From NCBI GenBank assembly GCA_033398695.1, contig CM065802.1, positions 143,206,096 through 143,270,095 on the forward strand: a DNA stretch of 64,000 nt, read 5' to 3'. The DNA is from Orobanche coerulescens (taxonomy: Eukaryota; Streptophyta; Magnoliopsida; Lamiales; Orobanchaceae). Position 1 is the stretch's first letter. Each line of letters opens with the position of its first letter. Below are positions 34,427 to 45,880 of the stretch, in pieces. A program made the translations under genes and the position numbers. The notes below the pieces were generated by a model. It ran no database searches and was not told the origin of the DNA. It worked only from the letters and a program-made list of their open reading frames with translations.

Positions 34427-34846
34427 TAGCGCGCGCTAAGGCTAAAAGTTAGCGTGCGCTAACGGGCTAGACAGGTAGTACAGAACCTACTGTCTGACTT
34501 CGGTAGCGCGCGCTACCCAGAAATATTAGCGCGCGTTATCGAGCATGACTAGCACGCGCTAAGCCCGGAACATAGCGTGCGCTACCTGCTATCGCCCGCA
34601 GTCCAGAACAATCTGTCCTCACTGCCCTGCCGACTCAGCGCGCGCTAACCTAATAATAGCGTGCGCTAGAGCGATGAAATAGCGTACGCTAGTCTGACCA
34701 TAGCGTGCGCTAACGCCCCACTCCAGAGTCCAAAAAACTCTCCATGCCTCACTGCCCAGCAAGCCTAGCGTACGCTACTCACAAGGGTAACGTGCGCTAC
34801 TTACTCGCTAATAGCGTGCGCTAGAAATACAGTCTAGCGCGCGTTA
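34427..34846. repeat. Phased TAGCGYGCGCTA array, 3' LTR of G2
   Basis: Fourteen 12-mers start at 34427, 34450, 34504, 34527, 34550, 34573, 34636, 34657, 34680, 34701, 34766, 34788, 34812 and 34835. Spacing within runs is 21-24 bp with 23 the commonest. Variants include TAGCGTACGCTA (34680, 34766), the intermediate toward the TACGTA class. Confidence 0.93.
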
Positions 34847-35025
34847 CTGTTGCTTCCAGCACAAAATTTACGAAAATCGGCCAAAACGAACAAAATCCGA
34901 AAATCACTAAATTCCGTGATTATCAACCATGGATATCAATAATAGTCCTCATGTCCCTCAAATTCAACTAGTCACAATACAGCAAGATAAATCCAAAACG
35001 ACACGCAAAATACACGGTTATTACA

Positions 35026-35062
35026 CCCTTACCCCCTAAAAAGAAGTTTCGGCCCGAAACTT
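35026..35062 (-). promoter_or_regulatory. Pre-PPT inverted repeat and PPT of G2
   Basis: On the minus strand AAGTTTCG-GGC-CGAAACTT (35044-35062) is followed by TTTTTAGGGGGTAAGGG, abutting the 3' LTR. Confidence 0.8.
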
Positions 35063-35071
35063 AAGATTCGA

Positions 35072-36395
35072 AAAGCTTAGGGTAACGAGCACACATATTT
35101 TCTTCAGTCACCCTGGTGGCTTCCTCAACTCCATGTTTAGACCATTAGACCTTAACCAACAAAATCACTTTCTGTCGCAACTGTTTCACTCGGCGCTCCA
35201 ATATGGATACCGGTTGTTCTTCATATGTGACATCTTCATTAACTTCAATCTCTTGATAGTCAATAACATGGCTGGGATCTGGAACATACTTGCGTAATTG
35301 AGAAACATGGAATACATTATGAACATGGCTAAGCGTTGGAGGCAACGCTAGTCGATAAGCTACATCACCTACCTTGTCCAGGATCTCGAAGGGGCCAATA
35401 TAACGAGGACTAAGTTTCCCCTTCTTACCAAACCGGAGAACTCCACGAGTCGGCGATACTTTTAACAACACATGGTCTCTCGCCTGGAACTCTGTCGGTC
35501 GACGACGAATGTCGGCATATGACTTTTGTCGACTCTGAGCGGTCGACAACCTTTGCCGAATAATTGCGACTTTTTCCCGAGTATGAACCACCAAGTCCGG
35601 TTCTACTCCAAGTGACTTGTACGGTTCGTCCCTACAGATTGGCGATCTACACCGTCTTCCATATAATGCTTCAAACGGAGCCATCCCAATCGAACTATGC
35701 CAACTGTTATTGTACGCAAATTCAATCAATGGTAAATAAGTCTCCCAATCTTCTTTCCAATCCAACGCACAAGCCCTCAACATGTCTTCCAGCGTTTGGA
35801 TCGTTCTCTCCGACTGTCCGTCTGTCTGGGGATGATAAGCGGTGCTGAAATTCAGTTTGGTACCGAGTGCTCGATGTACTGCTTTCCAGAAATGTGACAC
35901 AAAACACCCATCGCGATCAGACACTATACTTTTTAGGGTACCATGGAGTCTCACAATCTCCGCAATGAATAACCGAGCCAACCTCTCTGGTCCCCAAGTA
36001 TCTCTAATGCCCAGAAAGTGTGCGGATTTGGTTAGCCGATCAACGATTACCCAAATCATATTCACTCGAGTTCGCGTCTTTGGCATTCCCACAATAAAAT
36101 CCATCGTTACATCTTCCCACTTCCATTCCGGAAATGGTAGCGGTTGCAATTTACCGGCAGGTCTCTGATGCTCCGCTTTAACTTGCTGACAAGTCAAGCA
36201 TTTCGACACGAACCCCATTACATCTTTCTTCATGTTCGGCCACCAAAAATTTTTCTTCAAGTCCTTATACATTTTACTCATACCCGGATGAATCGAGTAC
36301 AAAGTAGAATGTGCTTCATTCAAAATCACATGTTTGAGATCAGCCCGATTAGGTACACAAGTCCTACCTCGAAATCGAAGAACTCCGTCTTCATC
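35072..36395 (-). pseudogene. Integrase and chromodomain of G2
   Basis: A 394-residue open frame (35145-36329) holds the integrase. The H2C2 finger runs from HSTLYSIHPG to CLTCQQ. The catalytic D is in TMDF, the second D in IVSDRDG, and E in GQSERT, so the triad is complete. GKLSPRYIGPFEIL and HNVFHVSQLRKYV of the C-terminal region follow. The chromodomain ILERRVKQLRQKVILLVKV is cut by a TAG at 35145; its remainder (KHGVEEATRVTEENM) continues in frame to about 35072. The TW of the usual EEATW is changed to TR. A frameshift near 36330-36400 separates integrase from RNase H. Confidence 0.9.
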
Positions 36396-36397
36396 GA

Positions 36398-38020
36398 TTA
36401 AAAATCCTGGAGCTTTTTAACACTGTCTTCCCGAAGTTGCACAATTGAGAGATCATCTAACTGTTTAGACTTAATATCTTCCATTACGGAGGAAGAAATC
36501 TCTAGGAAACACAACTGTCCTTGAGTTTTATGAGGCCAAACTTCAATTTCCAAACCAATCAACTCTCGTCTGAGCTTCGGTTGAATGGTAAGTAGTTCCA
36601 ACTTCTGCAACATGACTGACTTGCGACTTAATGCGTCGGCAACGACGTTCGCTTTACCTGGATGGTAAATAATGTCAAGATCGTAATCCTTAAGCAATTC
36701 CAACCATCGCCGCTGACGCATATTTAGCTCCTTCTGTGTGAATATATACTTCAAGCTCTTATGATCCGTATACACTCGACAAGAAGAACCATATAAGTAA
36801 TGCCTCCAAATTTTCAACGCAAACACCACAACGGCTAACTCAAGATCATGAGTAGGATAATTCATCTCGTATGGCTTTAATTGTCGAGATGCATAAGCCA
36901 CTACTCTCTCATTATGCATCAATACACATCCCAATCCTTGTTTAGAAGCATCACTACAGATAACGAAACCTTCCGTTCCTTGTGGTAAGGCTAGGATCGG
37001 TGACGTAGTCAACCGCTTTTTCAACTCATCAAAACCCTTCTGACATTTATCACTCCACTCAAATTTTTGTGTCTTATGCAAAAGTCGGGTGAGTGGTCGA
37101 GCAATTTTCGATAATTCATCAACAAATCGACGATAATAACCAGCTAACCCCAAGAAACTCCGAACATCCTTAACATTCCTTGGGGGTTCCCAAGCCAAAA
37201 CCGCTTCAACCTTCTGAGGATCTACCCGAATACCATCGACTGATATGATGTGCCCCAGAAAAGCAACTTCTCTATGCCAGAACTCGCACTTAGAAAATTT
37301 AGCATAAAGTTTATCAGCCCTCAAAATACTCAACGCGATCCTCAAGTGTTTGGCATGTTCCGTCTCACTTTTGGAATAGATTAATATATCGTCAATAAAC
37401 ACCACCACAAATTTATCGAGATATTCGATAAAGGTTTTGTTCATAAGCTGCATAAAGGCCGCCGGAGCATTTGTTAAACCGAATGGCATATCTACTAATT
37501 CGTAATGCCCATACCTCGTTCGAAATGCTGACTTGGGGATATCCGAATCTCGAATTCGCAGTTGGTAATATCCTGACCTCAAATCAATCTTGGAGAAAAC
37601 CGTAGCCCCTTGTAATCGATCAAATAGATCATCGATTCTTGGAAATAGATACTTATTCTTGATAGTGAGTTTATTTAACTCACGATAGTCAATACATAGC
37701 CGTAAGGATCCATATTTCTTCCATACGAACAATACTGGTGCACCCCATGGCGACACACTAGGCCGAATATAACCTTTGTCTAGCAATTCACCCAATTGTT
37801 TCTTCAATTCTAACATTTCCGATGGGGCCATTCTGTATGGTGCCTTGGATATTGGCGCCGCATTGGGCTCTAGTTCGATGCCGAACTCTACTTCACGATG
37901 TGGTGGCAATCCTGGCAAATCATCCGGAAATACATCTGGAAATTCTTTCACAATTGGAATAGAAGCTAATTGAACTCCATGACTCTTGTCTTCATTGCGT
38001 AACACCAATAACCGGTACAA
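36398..38020 (-). pseudogene. Reverse transcriptase and RNase H of G2
   Basis: A 540-residue open frame. The RT runs from [15 protein letters not shown] through [15 protein letters not shown], the [15 protein letters not shown] catalytic box and [10 protein letters not shown]. RNase H follows ([13 protein letters not shown] with the first catalytic Asp, [17 protein letters not shown]) and the tether [16 protein letters not shown]. All catalytic residues that can be judged are present, so this domain itself looks undamaged. It is out of frame with both protease and integrase. Confidence 0.92.
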
Positions 38021-38508
38021 CCTTGGTTCAACAATTTCACAGCTTTCATAGCTCGAATAATGTTCCCAGTACTACCGGGTTTATGTCCTTCAAAAACATA
38101 TTCCGCGCCATCCTGATCAATGATCGAAATCATCTTTCGACGATAATCCATTACTGCTCCATGATGATCTAACCAGTTATCACCTAGAATTAAATCTTCT
38201 CCCTTCATATCAATAACAATCAAGTCAGATGGCCAATCTCTACCACCGATGGTTACAGGGCAATTGACAATCTCTCGATCCCCAACTATCCTTTCCCCAC
38301 TCGGTAATCCAACGACAAAAGGTTCACATGCAGAGAGGCCAATAAGACCCAAACGATTCACACAAGACAATGATATAAAGGAATGTGTAGCTCCAAAATC
38401 AAATAATACATCTACCGGGTGCGCACGAATATAAACAATACGTGACGTAGTTGCAGCCCCCACGTCATTAGTCCGCCTCATATCATACAATCGGGGTGGG
38501 GCTGATCC
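37966..38508 (-). pseudogene. Protease domain of G2
   Basis: Retropepsin-like sequence with VLFDFGATHSFIS at the active site, where plant gypsy elements usually have DSGAT or DTGAT, and DLILGDNWLDHHG in place of the usual LGMDWL. The Phe in the catalytic triplet would be expected to impair activity. The frame ends at 37966 after overlapping the RT frame by 55 bp, showing a frameshift near 38000. Confidence 0.85.
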
Positions 38509-39627
38509 AATGCTAGACGCATCCTTATGCTCGGTCTTGCCTCTACCACGTCCAACACTCTTAGTTGGCTGACTCGAGATGGTGCTTGCAGGAACTGGGG
38601 GTGACTTGGTAAGGATTCTACTCGCTCTCTCACAATATGATGCCCGATGTCCCGGCTTTCCGCACGTGAAACAAATAACAGGGCGTGATGCACAATGGGA
38701 ATTGATATGGCCAGGAACTCCACAATTAAAACAAACTTTCGGCGCTCCTCCACTGGGTTGCGGAGGACCAACGGAAGATTGCACAGAGGGTTGAGGTTTA
38801 CGCGATCCGCTGCCTCGAAAACTACCAGAAAATTTTGGTTTCTTCGCATTCGAAACCGTAGGAGTCGGAACTGACACCATCTCAGAAGCAAGCACTCTGT
38901 CCTGATATTCCCTCAGAGTAGTACACCCAAGGCCCGCCATATACTTTCGGACCTCCGGTTTCATCCTTGCGTCAAAGTGCAGTATCTTGTCTATCTCATC
39001 CTTAACTCGATCTTGGACATACACTAACTACTTGTTGTATGTCTTGATTGCCTCGGAAATGGGAACGTCCTCGGGTTGTGCTCTGAAAAATTCACTGACT
39101 CTTGCTAATTGTACCGGCGCTGGACAATACTGATCTTCCATTAGTTCCTTAAATTCTTCCCAAGTGACGTCACGGTCTCTGGGCTTAACAACCCTCCACC
39201 AGTCCGACGCGTCATCAACCGTCAGATATTGAGCAATCGGGACTCTTTTGGCTTCAGGGCAGCCAATACCGTCAAAGATCTTTTCCAGCTGGACTAACCA
39301 ATGATCCCAGTGGTTCTCATCTCTGGAACCATCGAATCTGGGAGGGTTCATCTTCATAACTTCTTGAAGCCACCGATCTTCAATCGTCCTGCCAGTATTA
39401 ATATTCTGCACCACTTGGGCCAGTTGGTGCACCTGTGTGACGACTTGTTGCAGAATGTTAGGTACTTCGGCCTCCGAACCTCCGTCTGAACCTCCCGAAG
39501 GGATCGGGTCTGATCTAGTCGCAGAACGAGATGTCGATTCTGAAACGGACCTCTCGGATTCAGACACTACTACTCTGCCACGGCCTCGACCACGACCGCG
39601 TTGGCGGATAGCTATACCTCTCGGCAT
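38509..39627 (-). pseudogene. gag of G2 with one in-frame stop
   Basis: It starts at an ATG at 39627 (MPRGIAIRQRGRGRGRG). The gag core includes MNPPRFDGSRDENHWDHW, WWRVVKPRDRDVTWEEF and ISEAIKTYNK. A TAG at 39028-39030 interrupts, but the same frame continues (YVQDRVKDEIDKILHFD). It leads to two intact CCHC zinc knuckles, CFNCGVPGHINSHC and CFTCGKPGHRASYC, near 38640-38730. The stop lies inside the conserved gag region upstream of the knuckles, so it reads as a lesion rather than a designed gag/pol boundary. Confidence 0.92.
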
Positions 39628-39843
39628 ACTGAGGAATAAGAATGGTTCAACAAGGAAACGATTACAATAATAGATTGCACAATATTAAGGTAATTATTTC
39701 CAAAGGAAAGAAACAACCAACATCCGAAGAGTCTTCCAGCACAGGAAACACGAGGTGGTAGCATGCCAATGATATCGTAGACAACAACTGACTCAATTTA
39801 ACAGACCCAAAAACGCCGACAGCCTAGGTATCCATAAACCTAC

Positions 39844-39856
39844 GGCTCTGATACCA
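39844..39856 (-). other. Primer binding site of G2
   Basis: The minus strand reads TGGTATCAGAGCC five bases after the LTR end: initiator methionine tRNA primer site. Confidence 0.92.
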
Positions 39857-39861
39857 TATTC

Positions 39862-41823
39862 TGTAACACCCCCATGATTTACAGGGATATTACGGCGCCG
39901 TAGATTCTTTTTAGAGAATCTACCAGGCTAAGACCAACACAAAATACATTAAACGATAACAAAACTAGGACATTCATCCATTTAAAAGACACCAAATTCA
40001 ACTCGTTAAGTTGTACACCACAATACTAAATAACAAATCGTCCCGTAGGATCATAAAACACAACCATTTCAACGGTAGTACAACAACATCATTAACCATC
40101 AAATCTGAGACGACATACAAAACAGACAGTACCCGCGCGAGTACAAAACCAAAACATGACTTTAACCATGACCAAACAACCACCAACTCAATTTAGCACA
40201 CGATATCACTGCTGCCCACCAAGCTCGTGTCCGCCCTGTGCTAGTTCTCCCACTGGACCTGGTCCTGAATACACAAAAGTATATCTACCTCAGAAGGGGT
40301 CAGCAAGAAGCCGGTGCAAGTACAACGATTCTAGAATATGTACTACAAATGATATACAATATAAATCACAGTGCCAATCCAAATATTCCGGAATACAATG
40401 CCATAATCATAAACACAAGATAGCCTCCCGAGTTGTACTGGCCCTGTACCCACACGGGATACACACCCCAGAGAGTTCTCGTCAGGCCCTCCCCGGTGTA
40501 CAACCCAACCGAGTGATCCAAAGATACTCGAAGTCTAACGGATCCCTGGGGACCCTCGCTGGTTTTACTCGGCTCTCACACACTCAATAAACATATGGCA
40601 CAAATCACAGTTTCACGAAAATCATATTTGTACATATTCAAACGAAGTACAATAAACGAATTCAAAGTACTTGCCTTGGTTGGAAACGACACGAGGATAA
40701 TGAACGAAAATGTGAACGGTCCAAACCCTTTCAACGATTCGATCATAGTTCAACAAAATACCGAATCAAATACCATACTATGAATATGGAAGGATTCAGC
40801 CTAAGTTTTGCCCTTAGGGGCCTTTATTCAAACACTACGAATACAACATAGCTCGAATCCATAATACGGAGGATAATTAAGGATTTAATCCGTGAATCTT
40901 GGGGAAAAATGAAGGATTATGATTACAACATCATAATCTAGCACAGATCTGAGATAAACTAGATTAAAATCGAAGATCTCAACAAAACTCCCAAAATATG
41001 AATAACTAGGGTTCCAGCGGATTTTACCTTGATTTGGACTGTGAAAGTTGATGAGATGTTGATAACTTGGTGTTAGGAACTCAAAGTTATTGTTGGATGA
41101 AGAAATCCGACCAAAATCTGCACTTTCTACGCCCAAGACTGCTCAGCCGTCGGAGAAGGAGAAGAAGGGAATGAAAATGACGATTTGAACATGCCCAGCG
41201 TATATATATACTGGGGAGAAACTAGCGCGCGCTAAGGCTAAAAGTTAGCGTGCGCTAACGGGCTAGACAGGTAGTACAGAACCTACTATCTGACTTCGGT
41301 AGCGCGCGCTACCCAGAAATATTAGCGCGCGTTATCGAGCATGACTAGCGCGCGCTAAGCCCGGAACATAGCATGCGCTACCTGCTATCGCCCGCAGTCC
41401 AGAACAAGCTGTCCTCACTGCCCTGCCGACTCAGCACGCGCTAACCTAATAATAGTGTGCGCTAGAGCGATGAAATAGCACACGCTAGTCTGACCATAGT
41501 GTGCGCTAACGCCCCACTCCAGAGTCCAGAAAACTCTCCAGGCCTCACTGCCCAGCAAGCCTAGCGTACGCTACTCACAAGGGTAACATGCGCTACTTAC
41601 CCGCTGATAGCGTGCGCTAGAAATACAGTCTAGCGCGCGCTACTGTTGCTTCCAGCACAAAATTCACGAAAATCGGCCAAAACGAAGAAAATCCGAAAAT
41701 CACTAAATTCCGTGATTATCAACCATGGATATATCAATAATAGTCCTCATGTCCCTCAAATTCAACTAGTTACAATACATCAAGATAAATCCAAAATGAC
41801 ACGCAAAATACACGGTTATTACA
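39862..41823 (-). repeat. 5' LTR of element G2
   Basis: It is 1,962 bp, colinear with the 3' LTR. The minus strand starts TGTAATAACC at 41823 and ends GGTGTTACA at 39862. The U5 stem-loop is at 39900-39923 and the TATA run at 41201-41210. Confidence 0.93.
41223..41642. repeat. Phased TAGCGYGCGCTA array, 5' LTR of G2
   Basis: Fourteen copies match those at 34427-34846 in order and spacing. Eight of the fourteen differ between the two LTRs, each by C/T or G/A at a CpG, whereas the spacers differ at only about five or six sites. Confidence 0.92.
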
Positions 41824-41828
41824 ATACA

Positions 41829-41940
41829 TACATGTATATAACATCTTGTATCACCAAGAAAACATGGCAAATCATACATGCTTTTACATATTCAAAACAG
41901 TTAAACGAATTAAAACGTTTCGCAAGTAGCTCTGATGCCA
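41829..41940 (-). other. Copia leader start with primer binding site
   Basis: The minus strand reads TGGCATCAGAGC (41929-41940) one base after the LTR boundary at 41942. It is a one-base variant of the initiator methionine tRNA site and marks the 5' end of the host copia's internal region. The rest is non-coding. Confidence 0.8.
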
Positions 41941-41941
41941 T

Positions 41942-42727
41942 TGTTGGGTTTCGAGCACATAAACACAGCGGAAAACTCGTAAAAAACTAAAAATTAAAAC
42001 GATGAAGTCGAAACCCAAACCAGGATCCATGCAAAAACAAAGATTTAATTCGGAGATTAGTGATTTACCTTAAAACGCTTTAACAATGGAGAAGAGGAAG
42101 ATTAATGGAGGTCCAAAGCTTTTTCAATCACCACGTATCCCACTCTCGCGATCTACGCTCTACGGTATCCACACGAACGCTTGTTCTCGAAGGATTGATG
42201 TGTACTAGCACCCGAAAACTGCTTCTCTCTCTCTCTCTCTCTCTTTCTCTTTCTGAAAAAACCGCTAGGGTTTTGTAAAAGTTGTATCATCAAATAAAAT
42301 CAGCCAGAATGATATATACATATAGAGAGAAGAAAATTAGTTTTATAATTATAATCCAATTATAATTAATACTAATCTGAAATTCCAATTTTTTATATAA
42401 TTAAGTCGCACTTAATTATTTAATAACTAATTTCAGAATTAGTTTAAGTAATTCTATTTTCTATTTAAATAATTAATTAAGTCATACTTAATTAATATTA
42501 TAAAGAGAATAAATTACTTATTTAATTTAAATTATTTCTCCTTCAAGCGTTCTTTGTTTGTGACCCTGTAGGTTATTATCAAGTTGGCAACAACTTTAAT
42601 ATCTAATTAAAATTGTAAACAATGAGCGGCATCTAGTAATACTGATACATCATTGCTAGCCAAGTAATAATAATTAAATCGGTGATTAGATTAAGCCTTT
42701 TGTGAATAATGTTCCATGTAATATAAT
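41942..42727 (-). mobile_element. 5' LTR of the host copia, part 1
   Basis: On the minus strand the LTR ends CCCAACA at 41942, next to the PBS. It includes a (CT)n run (42222-42245) and A/T-rich sequence. It is interrupted at 42733 by a gypsy derivative and continues at 52630, as the shared CCCTT duplication shows. The lineage within copia is not assigned. Confidence 0.75.
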
Positions 42728-43593
42728 CCCTTTGTAACACCCACAAATCCCATTGGGTCATTACAGTGCCGTGGATCCCACACCTGGAGATCCACCAGGC
42801 TAATACGACCAAAAATACAACTAACTGACCAAAAGGGGAATCACAATCCCTACACTGACATCCAACATAATATTCCGATATGGAATTTCAATGACAACAG
42901 TGGGCCTACATGGCCTAAATAAAATACAACGACATCCACGAGCTTTGCTCGGATAATACAAAATAACAATAACTGTCAAAACTGGAGTACTCCAAACTGT
43001 CTGACCGATATAAACACCAAAACATCTCGGACTAGTATCGCTCGAATGCCTCGTCGCCATCGTCATGCCCCTGTGTCTCAACTCTCTCCTCGCAAGCACC
43101 TAAAACATGAAAACATGTTCTGCCCCCACGGGGTCAGTCATCCAGATAATGAATATCAAATACATGTACAACATGATATGCATCCAAAGGGCAGAATGAA
43201 CAGTATAGTAATGGTAATACGAGATGCTCACAAACCAAAGTAAGAATCGAGCATTCGTGAAATACTATGCCCACGGCATACGATCAATACCTGCTCAACA
43301 GGTTAGAACACAAGTGCCCAACGGCGAATCATCAATACAGAACACAACAATACATCACCCAGAGGTTAACCAAGCCCACACTGAAATAGATATAAATCAC
43401 AATGCCCGAAGGCTCCAACAGGAATACCGATACATCACAATGGCCTGAAAGCCGAACAGCCCGAAGCTGTATATCATCACAATACCCTGAATGTCACTCA
43501 GCCGAAGCTGTCAATCACCAGAGTGGCCCCAAACTAAAACAGCCCAAAGCTGTATCAATGAGGGCCGAATCCACGGCACGAAGCCGTATCACA

Positions 43594-43851
43594 ATGAGAT
43601 CATCCAATGACCGTGACCTGATGAATTGCAGGTGCTGGGAAACCAATCGCGAAGGTTCAAGCCCCAGACTTACCCATAATGAGATCACCCAGTGACCGTG
43701 ACATACTGAACTGTAGGTGTTGGGAAACCAACCGCGAAGGTTCAAGCCCCAAGCTTACCCATAATGAGATCATCAACATGACCGTGACCTACTGAACTGT
43801 AGGTGTTTGGAAACCAACCGCGAAGGTTCAAGCCCCAAGCTTACCCATCGA
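43594..43851. repeat. Three-copy 85-bp tandem repeat in G3 LTR
   Basis: GACCGTGAC recurs at 43609, 43694 and 43780, each in a unit with CTGCAGGT/CTGTAGGT, GGGAAACCAA and GCGAAGGTTCAAGCCCC. The 5' LTR copy is at 49777-50034. Confidence 0.9.
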
Positions 43852-43975
43852 GCACTAGCCGAGACTAGCCTCCTAAACACAATTAATCACAACAGTAATG
43901 ATCCCAAGATTACCAAATTCACAAGAATAATAGCGTGCTGCCTTGAGTCGGCCAACACGACAACAATAACTCGTG

Positions 43976-44444
43976 GATGGGCACTGTCCTCGGCGGTCCC
44001 AATTCAAATACCTCGACTGCCTTAGAATGTCCAATCGAGCACAACAACTCAACGGATGGAAACTATCCTTGACATTCCCAATTCAATACATCGATTACCT
44101 TAGAACGGCCGATCGATAACAACGATACAACGGATGGGAAATGTCTCTGACAGTTCCAATTCAATACATCGATTGCCTTATAATGGTCAATCGACAACAC
44201 GACACAATGGATGGGAATCGTCTTCACTAATCCCAATTCAATACGTCGATTACCTTAGAGCGGTCAATCGATAACGATGACACAACGGATGGGAATTATA
44301 TTCGATAATCCCAATTAAATACATCGATTATCTTAGAACGGTTAATCGATAACCAATGATACAACGGATGGGAATTATCTTTGATAATCCCAATTAAATA
44401 CCTCGATTACCTTAGAACGGTCAATCGATACACAATGATACGTT
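43976..44444. repeat. Six-copy 78-bp tandem repeat in G3 LTR
   Basis: Units start GATGG(G) at 43976, 44055 and then every 77-79 bp to about 44444. Each contains TCCCAATT and an inverted pair ATCGATTACC/GGTCAATCGAT. The 5' LTR copy is at 50159-50627. Confidence 0.9.
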
Positions 44445-45880
44445 TAGAATAGATGTCCCGGTGCCTTAAACCGGCCACCGAAACAGAGATGATAAACAAA
44501 TATATCAAACGCCTTTCAATCGGCTAGTACAACATTATTAGCAACAATACCAATTCGTTAACAACGATCCAACGATGCCTCAAGACGACATTAACGTAAA
44601 TAATAATAATCGATACATCGATACCACGAACCGGCTATCGACAACAAGAAACTCAATGCCTTAAACTGGCCGTTAACGAATAATAATCACATCTGGCATA
44701 ATCACCGAAGGGTATTGCATCAAACAATCCCCAAATATCAATAAATCACGAAGAGACTATGTCTCGAAATGATACAACACAATCATACACATATATGACA
44801 ACATTAATCTCATTGACCAGTACAAGTATAAAACTTTCCTCAAACCGAAGGCGAGCAAGTCCTTCCACGATCAACGTCCTGGCACGAAACGACGAACGGC
44901 ACCTACCGATGATCACAAACACTCGAACAACCTTGAATGAAAAACGATTCATTCAATAACACAAAATCAATAGAAAACAACACCAAGGACAAACCCGATT
45001 CAACCCCGAATCGGTTAAACTCTACCAACGAATATCATAGTTCTCAACTATGAATTCTAACATCTCCAACACCTCAAAATTGACATGATCAAGTGTTCTT
45101 AACACTTGTGAAAATAATTCAACAAGAATCACTTAAGAACAACATCAAAACAACATCTCCAAAATGACAATATCACTATCATCATCAAATTGGTTCTCCT
45201 ACAATGATAATATCATGAACATCATCACAATCACCTCAAGAACATCATCATTCCAACAAACATGATGTCTAAACAAAAATCCTTCATCATAACCTCATGA
45301 ATTCGGATTGAACAACAAGATTCACTCAACCATTTCCAAATTATGATAATCACCCCTTAAATCATCATAAATCCTTACTAAAATGGTTATAATCTTTCAA
45401 GAACACCACCAACAACAATAATCATCTCAAGACTATGTTAATCGTATAACAATCTTAACATAATCCTTCCTAGATATGATTATAACCTCCAAACAATCTA
45501 AAACATCAAGAACACAATCATACTCAAGCTATACCAACATGTTCTTCATCAAGAGTTTATCAAAACCATGAAGAATCATGATATACTCCATCAATCAAAC
45601 AATACCCGAAGAAAACAACAACAAAAACTCGAAAATCACTTGAAGAACAAGAGATTAAGGGAACTTACCAAAGAAGAACAAGAATAAGCCTCCAAACACC
45701 AAAGGAGCACCAAAAAGCTTCCAACTTCAAGCTTCAATCCAAAATAGGATGATCAAGATCGAGTTGGAAGAGGCTAAACATCAAGAACAAGTTCAAACGG
45801 ACGATTCTAGGGAGAGAAAAATGATTTTGGTTCGTGAAGAAATGAAATACGAAACCAAGTTATATAATCTGACAAACACA

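Larger units (their letters stand above)
33065..35025 (-). repeat. 3' LTR of element G2
   Basis: On the minus strand it begins TGTAATAACC (35025) and ends GGTGTTAGA (33065); the terminal base pattern TGTTACA is changed by one substitution. It contains the palindrome array, a TATA run, and the U5 stem-loop. Confidence 0.93.
33065..41823 (-). mobile_element. Nearly intact gypsy chromovirus (element G2)
   Basis: Two LTRs of 1,961 and 1,962 bp bracket a PBS, gag, protease, RT, RNase H, integrase and chromodomain on the minus strand. The target duplication ATACA is perfect (33060-33064, 41824-41828). By eye the LTRs differ at about 2% over the first 340 bp. Coding lesions are few: one TAG in gag, a frameshift between protease and RT, a frameshift before integrase and a TAG in the chromodomain. 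It is the youngest-looking full element here, inserted in the copia leader. Confidence 0.95.

Noticed and set aside
34427..34846. Regularly spaced short repeats resembling a CRISPR array
   Set aside because: The repeats are 12-bp palindromes with 11-bp spacers inside a plant LTR, upstream of a TATA box. CRISPR repeats and spacers are longer, and no cas gene is present.
39028..39030. TAG in G2 gag as a programmed readthrough site
   Set aside because: It lies inside the conserved gag region before the zinc knuckles rather than at a gag/pol boundary, and the following codons do not match the known leaky context. It reads as a mutation.
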